In this document: one piece after another, positions 60,626 through 64,000 of the stretch
Numbering within the stretch: the first letter of the stretch is position 1
Layout: each line of letters begins with the position of its first letter
Assembly: GCF_023016285.1 (NCBI RefSeq)
Contig: NZ_CP095413.1
Span: 5,532,501-5,596,500, forward strand
Source of the DNA: Muricauda sp. SCSIO 64092
Lineage (GTDB): Bacteria > Bacteroidota > Bacteroidia > Flavobacteriales > Flavobacteriaceae
Reading direction: 5' to 3'
Length of the DNA stretch: 64,000 bases
Made by a program: the position numbers and the translations under genes
The notes under the pieces: generated by a model
Told to the model about the DNA's origin: nothing
What the model saw: only the letters and a program-made list of their open reading frames with translations
Databases searched by the model: none

Positions 60626-61543
60626 ATGAAGGCAGTAGTTTATGAAAAATATGGGCCACCGGAAGTCCTTAAGCTAAAGGATATAAAAAAACCCGTACCC
60701 AAGGATGACGAAATCCTGGTAAAAATATATGCGGCTACGATTACTTCGGGTGATGTACGCCTTCGGAGTTCTGATTTTCCCCCTTTGTTTTGGCTTCCAG
60801 CCCGATTGATCTTTGGATTTTTCAAACCCAAAAAAAAGATTTTAGGACATGAATTGGCCGGAATGGTTGAAGAAATAGGAAAAAATGTCACTGAATTCAA
60901 AGTTGGCGATAGTGTGTTTGGCACCACTACCATGCTCAACACCGGTTCCTATGCTGAATATATATGCGTGCCCCAAAAATGGAAAAATGGTGTAATCGGA
61001 CTAAAACCAAAGAACCTGGGGTATCATGGGGCCGCCGCATTACCCGTTGGAGCAATGACCGCAATTTACCTTTTGGAGAAAGCGGATTTAAAAAGTGGAC
61101 AAAACGTATTGGTTTATGGTGCCTCCGGAAGCGTTGGAAGTTATGCCGTACAACTCGTAAATCAAAACGGCTCAAGGGTAACAGCCGTATGCAGCACTTC
61201 GAATTTTGAAATGGTAAGATCACTAGGCGCCAAAAGTTTGCTGGATTATAAAAAGGAGGACTATTCCAAAAGCAATGAAAAGTTCGATATCGTTTTTGAT
61301 GCCGTTGGGAAGACAACAAAAGCAAAAGCAAAAAAGGTCCTGAACGCTGGTGGCACTTTTGTCTCCGTTAAAATGCTCACAACAGAGAAGGACGAACACC
61401 TTAAGCTGATAAAAACAATGACGGAAAAAGGAACCTTAAACCCTTTTATCGACAAGCACTTTAAACTTGATGAAATAGTAAAAGCCCACGAATATGTTGA
61501 CCGAGGGCGAAAAAGGGGAAATGTGGTACTGGATATCGCATAA
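60626..61543 (+). CDS. NAD(P)-dependent quinone oxidoreductase/alcohol dehydrogenase-like (MDR)
   Basis: 305 residues from ATG 60626 (MKAVVYEKYGPPEVLKLKDIKKP); the open frame upstream is not needed. The catalytic GroES-like domain has ILVKIYAATITSGDVRLR and LGHELAGMVEEIGKNVTEFKVGDSVFG. The Rossmann domain has VLVYGASGSVGSYAVQLV and IVFDAVGKTTK. Zinc ligands of true alcohol dehydrogenases are absent, which places it with zinc-free quinone oxidoreductases. It would reduce quinones or reactive carbonyls. Confidence 0.92.
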   Translation: MKAVVYEKYGPPEVLKLKDIKKPVPKDDEILVKIYAATITSGDVRLRSSDFPPLFWLPARLIFGFFKPKKKILGHELAGMVEEIGKNVTEFKVGDSVFGTTTMLNTGSYAEYICVPQKWKNGVIGLKPKNLGYHGAAALPVGAMTAIYLLEKADLKSGQNVLVYGASGSVGSYAVQLVNQNGSRVTAVCSTSNFEMVRSLGAKSLLDYKKEDYSKSNEKFDIVFDAVGKTTKAKAKKVLNAGGTFVSVKMLTTEKDEHLKLIKTMTEKGTLNPFIDKHFKLDEIVKAHEYVDRGRKRGNVVLDIA

Positions 61544-61598
61544 CAAAACCAAAAAGCAGTAGACCTCCAGGGACAATAATCCGTTGCTACATTTTAGT

Positions 61599-61615
61599 TA
61601 ACTTCAAACCTGTAA
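61599..61615 (+). promoter_or_regulatory. recurrent leader motif, copy E
   Basis: TAACTTCAAACCTGTAA, two substitutions from copy D (46789-46805). It lies 162 bp before the gene at 61777. Confidence 0.35.
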
Positions 61616-61776
61616 ATTTTTAATTTGGTCGAATTCGCCACGCTTGGATAAGCTTAGCCGGAGGAACGGGAAATCCAACAATTTCCATGGAACAACTTCC
61701 CCTAACAGCCTATGCTTGCGCCTTAAGGCAAGAATAAATGATGGTGAGGGCCGTGGTACATAATACAAAGGAAAAA

Positions 61777-62736
61777 ATGAGACTACCATTTATAACTATT
61801 TGCCTTTTATTGGCCAATACCGTAGTTGCCCAAAAAACTTCAATGGATTATGAGTTGAACGGCAGACCTTCCAATACAGAAATACAGGATGCGCCGGATA
61901 GGTCACAAAACCCGTTTGCCAAATATATTGGTGAATGGACATTGAAAGAAGACACCTGGATCCAGAATTGGGGAGATAAAACGGACACTCTTAAAATTCC
62001 TGGACATCACACCCTATCCAATCAGATCAATACAGACAACAGTTTGTTTTCCATAATAGATGGTCCAGAGCCCAATGGGCATATCTTTTGGTCGTACAAT
62101 CCAAATACAAAGGAGGTTGGGCATTTGTCCAGTTTTGGAGCCTTTAGGGCCGGAACGGGAACTGGGGAATTTTATGACAAAGGAAATTTAAGATTAAAAA
62201 TAAACTTCGAAGGCGAGGCACCGGGAACATATCGCGTATATACCTACCAGTGGATCAATGGTGATGAATATGCGTTAAACTCCGTTCAATTTGATAAAAA
62301 TGACCAACCTACCGGATTATTCTACAAAGGGAACTTTATCCGAATACGGTCAAGAAAACACATCAAAAACGAAATCGAAAAAATCCTTAAAATTCTTGAT
62401 GACCATCAAATGCCCAAAGAGGAACAAATAGCCGTATATACGGAAAATGTTGTCCATATGGCCCCCAACAATCGGGTGATTACCAATAAAAAAGACTTAT
62501 TGGCCTATCTCAACGGACAAAAAGCGTTTGGATATTCCGATATGGAACATCAAATAGTGGAATTCTCCACCCATGGGGACATCGTTATGATGAGGGGTAA
62601 GGTAGAAGGAACTTTTTATCCAAGTAATGGAGAAAAAGAAATCACTTTTCTAACCAAAAATCTCTTTGTTTTCACAAGGGTCAATGGGGAATTAAAAATT
62701 TCAAAGGTGATTTATAATGTAAGCCCTCAAGATTGA
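61777..62736 (+). CDS. exported two-domain protein: DUF1579-like plus NTF2/SnoaL-like
   Basis: 319 residues from ATG 61777 with a signal peptide (MRLPFITICLLLANTVVAQ). The first domain (about 45-200: FAKYIGEWTLKEDTWIQNWGDKTDTLKIPGHHTL, HIFWSYNPNTKEVGHLSSFGAFRAG) matches beta-barrel DUF1579-type proteins. The second (about 210-315: IEKILKILDDHQMPKEEQIAVYTENVVHMAPNNRVITNKKDLLAYLNGQ) matches the SnoaL/DUF4440 NTF2-like fold. No function is established. The deiminase gene follows after 14 bp, so they are likely cotranscribed. Confidence 0.8.
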   Translation: MRLPFITICLLLANTVVAQKTSMDYELNGRPSNTEIQDAPDRSQNPFAKYIGEWTLKEDTWIQNWGDKTDTLKIPGHHTLSNQINTDNSLFSIIDGPEPNGHIFWSYNPNTKEVGHLSSFGAFRAGTGTGEFYDKGNLRLKINFEGEAPGTYRVYTYQWINGDEYALNSVQFDKNDQPTGLFYKGNFIRIRSRKHIKNEIEKILKILDDHQMPKEEQIAVYTENVVHMAPNNRVITNKKDLLAYLNGQKAFGYSDMEHQIVEFSTHGDIVMMRGKVEGTFYPSNGEKEITFLTKNLFVFTRVNGELKISKVIYNVSPQD

Positions 62737-62750
62737 ACCAAACAAAAAGT

Positions 62751-64000
62751 ATGAAAACCTTACTACTGATAGTTGCGATTTTCTTTTTGGCCCTGTCGTG
62801 TAACTCCACTGGCAATACACAACAGGAGCAAATAAAGGTTACCCGACAAATGGGCGAATTTGAAAAATTGGATGCCCTTTGGCTTATTTGGCCAACAACG
62901 GACCATAAGCAGGGGGAATCGGTAGAAAAGGTAACCATGGCCCTAGTTGACATCTTACTAAACGATGTAAAAATCGTTATAAGTTGTGCCGATGATAAAG
63001 TGCTTCAAAAGGCCATGTCCAAATTAAATGAAAAACATGCCAATTCGGACAATCTTGTTTTTCGTGTCATCCCATCCGTGGAAATATGGGCAAGGGACAT
63101 GGGCCCCGTCTTTGTGGAAACCAGCAATGGAAACCACGCCATTGCAGATTTTAATTTTAATTCTTGGGGATATGCCGATACATTGGATTTAAATTCAATG
63201 ACCGAAGAGACCTATGACGAAAAGGTTGCCGAATTATTGAATCTTCCCCTTGTTTCAAGTGCAATGATAAGCGAAGGAGGCAACCGCGAGCTCAATGGTA
63301 AAGGAACTTTAATGGTTACCGAAACCGTGGAAAAAGGTCGTAACCCACAGCTGTCCAAAGGTGAAATGGAGGCAGAATATCAAAGATTGTTGGGTGTCAA
63401 AAAAGTTATTTGGCTAAAAGAAGGGCTCCTGGAAGATCGCCATACCTTTCTTGGTCCCTTGTCCACAGCGGATAGTACAAAAGCGTACACCGTAGTGACC
63501 ACCAATGGCCACGTGGATGAATTTGCTCGATTTGTCAATGATTCCACTATTCTTTTGGCCAGTATTGACAGTACCGAATTGAAGGATCCCATAGCCCAGG
63601 AAAACCATAAGCGTTTGGAAGAAAATTTTAGAATACTTTCCGAAAGCACGGATCAAGACGGTAAGCCGTTTAAAATCGTACGATTGCCGTTACCACAGAC
63701 CATTCTTACAACAATGGGTCCTGGCGATTATGTATATGATTATATCAAAACGCTTGAGTATAGCGACGGAAGTGAATTTCCCAAGGGAGATACCATTACC
63801 GTTGTGGCACCAGCCAGTTACCTAAATTTCATTATTGCCAATAACACTATCATTGGCCAGAAATACTGGCGGGAGGGAATACCCCTTAAAATTAAAATGC
63901 AGGACGAAGAAGCACTTCGGATACTTAAAGAGGTATTCCCTGCGAGAAAGGTAGTACTGCTGGATGCTTTGGCCGTCAATTTGGGAGGTGGGGGCTTGCA
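62751..64000 (+). CDS. agmatine deiminase/peptidyl-arginine deiminase-family lipoprotein, 5' part
   Basis: The frame is open from ATG 62751 to the end of the window (416 codons). The leader MKTLLLIVAIFFLALSC has a lipobox at Cys17. Guanidino-modifying motifs are present: VEIWARDMGPVF (substrate-binding WxRDxGP), ISEGGNRELNGKGTLMVTE (Glu-Gly-Gly) and TNGHVDEFARF (catalytic His-x-Asp-Glu). The catalytic Cys is expected just after the final NLGGGGL and lies beyond the window. The family deiminates agmatine or the C-terminal arginine of peptides; the lipoprotein leader favours an envelope location, as with Porphyromonas PPAD-type enzymes, and not cytosolic agmatine catabolism. Confidence 0.9.
   Translation, partial: MKTLLLIVAIFFLALSCNSTGNTQQEQIKVTRQMGEFEKLDALWLIWPTTDHKQGESVEKVTMALVDILLNDVKIVISCADDKVLQKAMSKLNEKHANSDNLVFRVIPSVEIWARDMGPVFVETSNGNHAIADFNFNSWGYADTLDLNSMTEETYDEKVAELLNLPLVSSAMISEGGNRELNGKGTLMVTETVEKGRNPQLSKGEMEAEYQRLLGVKKVIWLKEGLLEDRHTFLGPLSTADSTKAYTVVTTNGHVDEFARFVNDSTILLASIDSTELKDPIAQENHKRLEENFRILSESTDQDGKPFKIVRLPLPQTILTTMGPGDYVYDYIKTLEYSDGSEFPKGDTITVVAPASYLNFIIANNTIIGQKYWREGIPLKIKMQDEEALRILKEVFPARKVVLLDALAVNLGGGGL

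Noticed and set aside
46023..62736. Integron-type gene-cassette array as an explanation for the plus-strand run
   Set aside because: No integrase and no attC-like paired core sites (RYYYAAC/GTTRRRY) could be found in the spacers.

Overview
The window looks like a chromosomal segment of a marine or environmental member of the Flavobacteriaceae (Bacteroidota), broadly of the Muricauda/Maribacter/Arenibacter type. The evidence is a short RpoD-type sigma factor, a PorP/SprF type IX secretion protein, a TonB-dependent receptor with an N-terminal carboxypeptidase-regulatory-like domain, many SPII lipoproteins, absence of strong Shine-Dalgarno sequences, and promoters of the Bacteroidota form TTTG-N19-21-TAnnTTTG. 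Base composition is moderately AT-rich. I saw no rRNA, tRNA, CRISPR array, transposase, integrase or plasmid/phage gene. Both edges cut a gene: an OST-HTH protein on the left and an agmatine/peptidyl-arginine deiminase on the right.

Layout. (1) 1-4.7 kb: OST-HTH tail, a frameshifted RpoD paralogue, an ABM-domain protein, an AraC regulator, an SMR efflux protein and an M28 peptidase. (2) 5.0-14.8 kb, minus strand: a tightly packed seven-gene run (TonB receptor, DoxX-like protein, ICMT-like methyltransferase, SAM methyltransferase, MATE exporter, ABC ATPase, ABC permease fused to a catalytically dead M1-peptidase-like domain). Gaps are 0-40 bp or overlaps, so one operon is likely. (3) 14.9-19.2 kb: a zinc-homeostasis block of Fur/Zur, MerC, DUF1826 and a COG0523 metallochaperone, followed by MogA and a small Cys/His-rich secreted protein. 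A divergent promoter region with two near-identical palindromic operators is visible between fur and merC. (4) 19.2-29 kb: a TrxR-like flavoprotein, a purple-acid-phosphatase-like enzyme, a MarR-GNAT fusion, a TIM-barrel isomerase, a subclass B1 metallo-beta-lactamase, a GNAT, a RibD/DHFR-like reductase, a receptor-L-domain lipoprotein and an esterase. (5) 29-35.4 kb: an AraC regulator divergent from a four-gene, stop/start-coupled operon (PhyH dioxygenase, isomerase, GH127-like, GH13-like), probably for sugar or glycoside use. (6) 35.6-45.8 kb: an NTF2-like protein, a nucleotidyltransferase, a DinB protein, a PD40 protein with PorP/SprF-SPOR, an orphan LuxR response regulator lacking the phospho-acceptor Asp, dnaK and L-serine dehydratase. 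(7) 46-64 kb: a long plus-strand run of small, mostly single-gene units, including ArsR-SRPBCC, haloalkane dehalogenase, VOC, methyltransferase, Crp, MDR oxidoreductase and several domains of unknown function, ending in the deiminase.

The strongest functional units are the Zur-type cluster, the seven-gene receptor/exporter operon and the PhyH-isomerase-GH127-GH13 operon. The second and third are the best candidates for systems that have not been described as units. Functional assignments come from motif reading only; no database search was possible.
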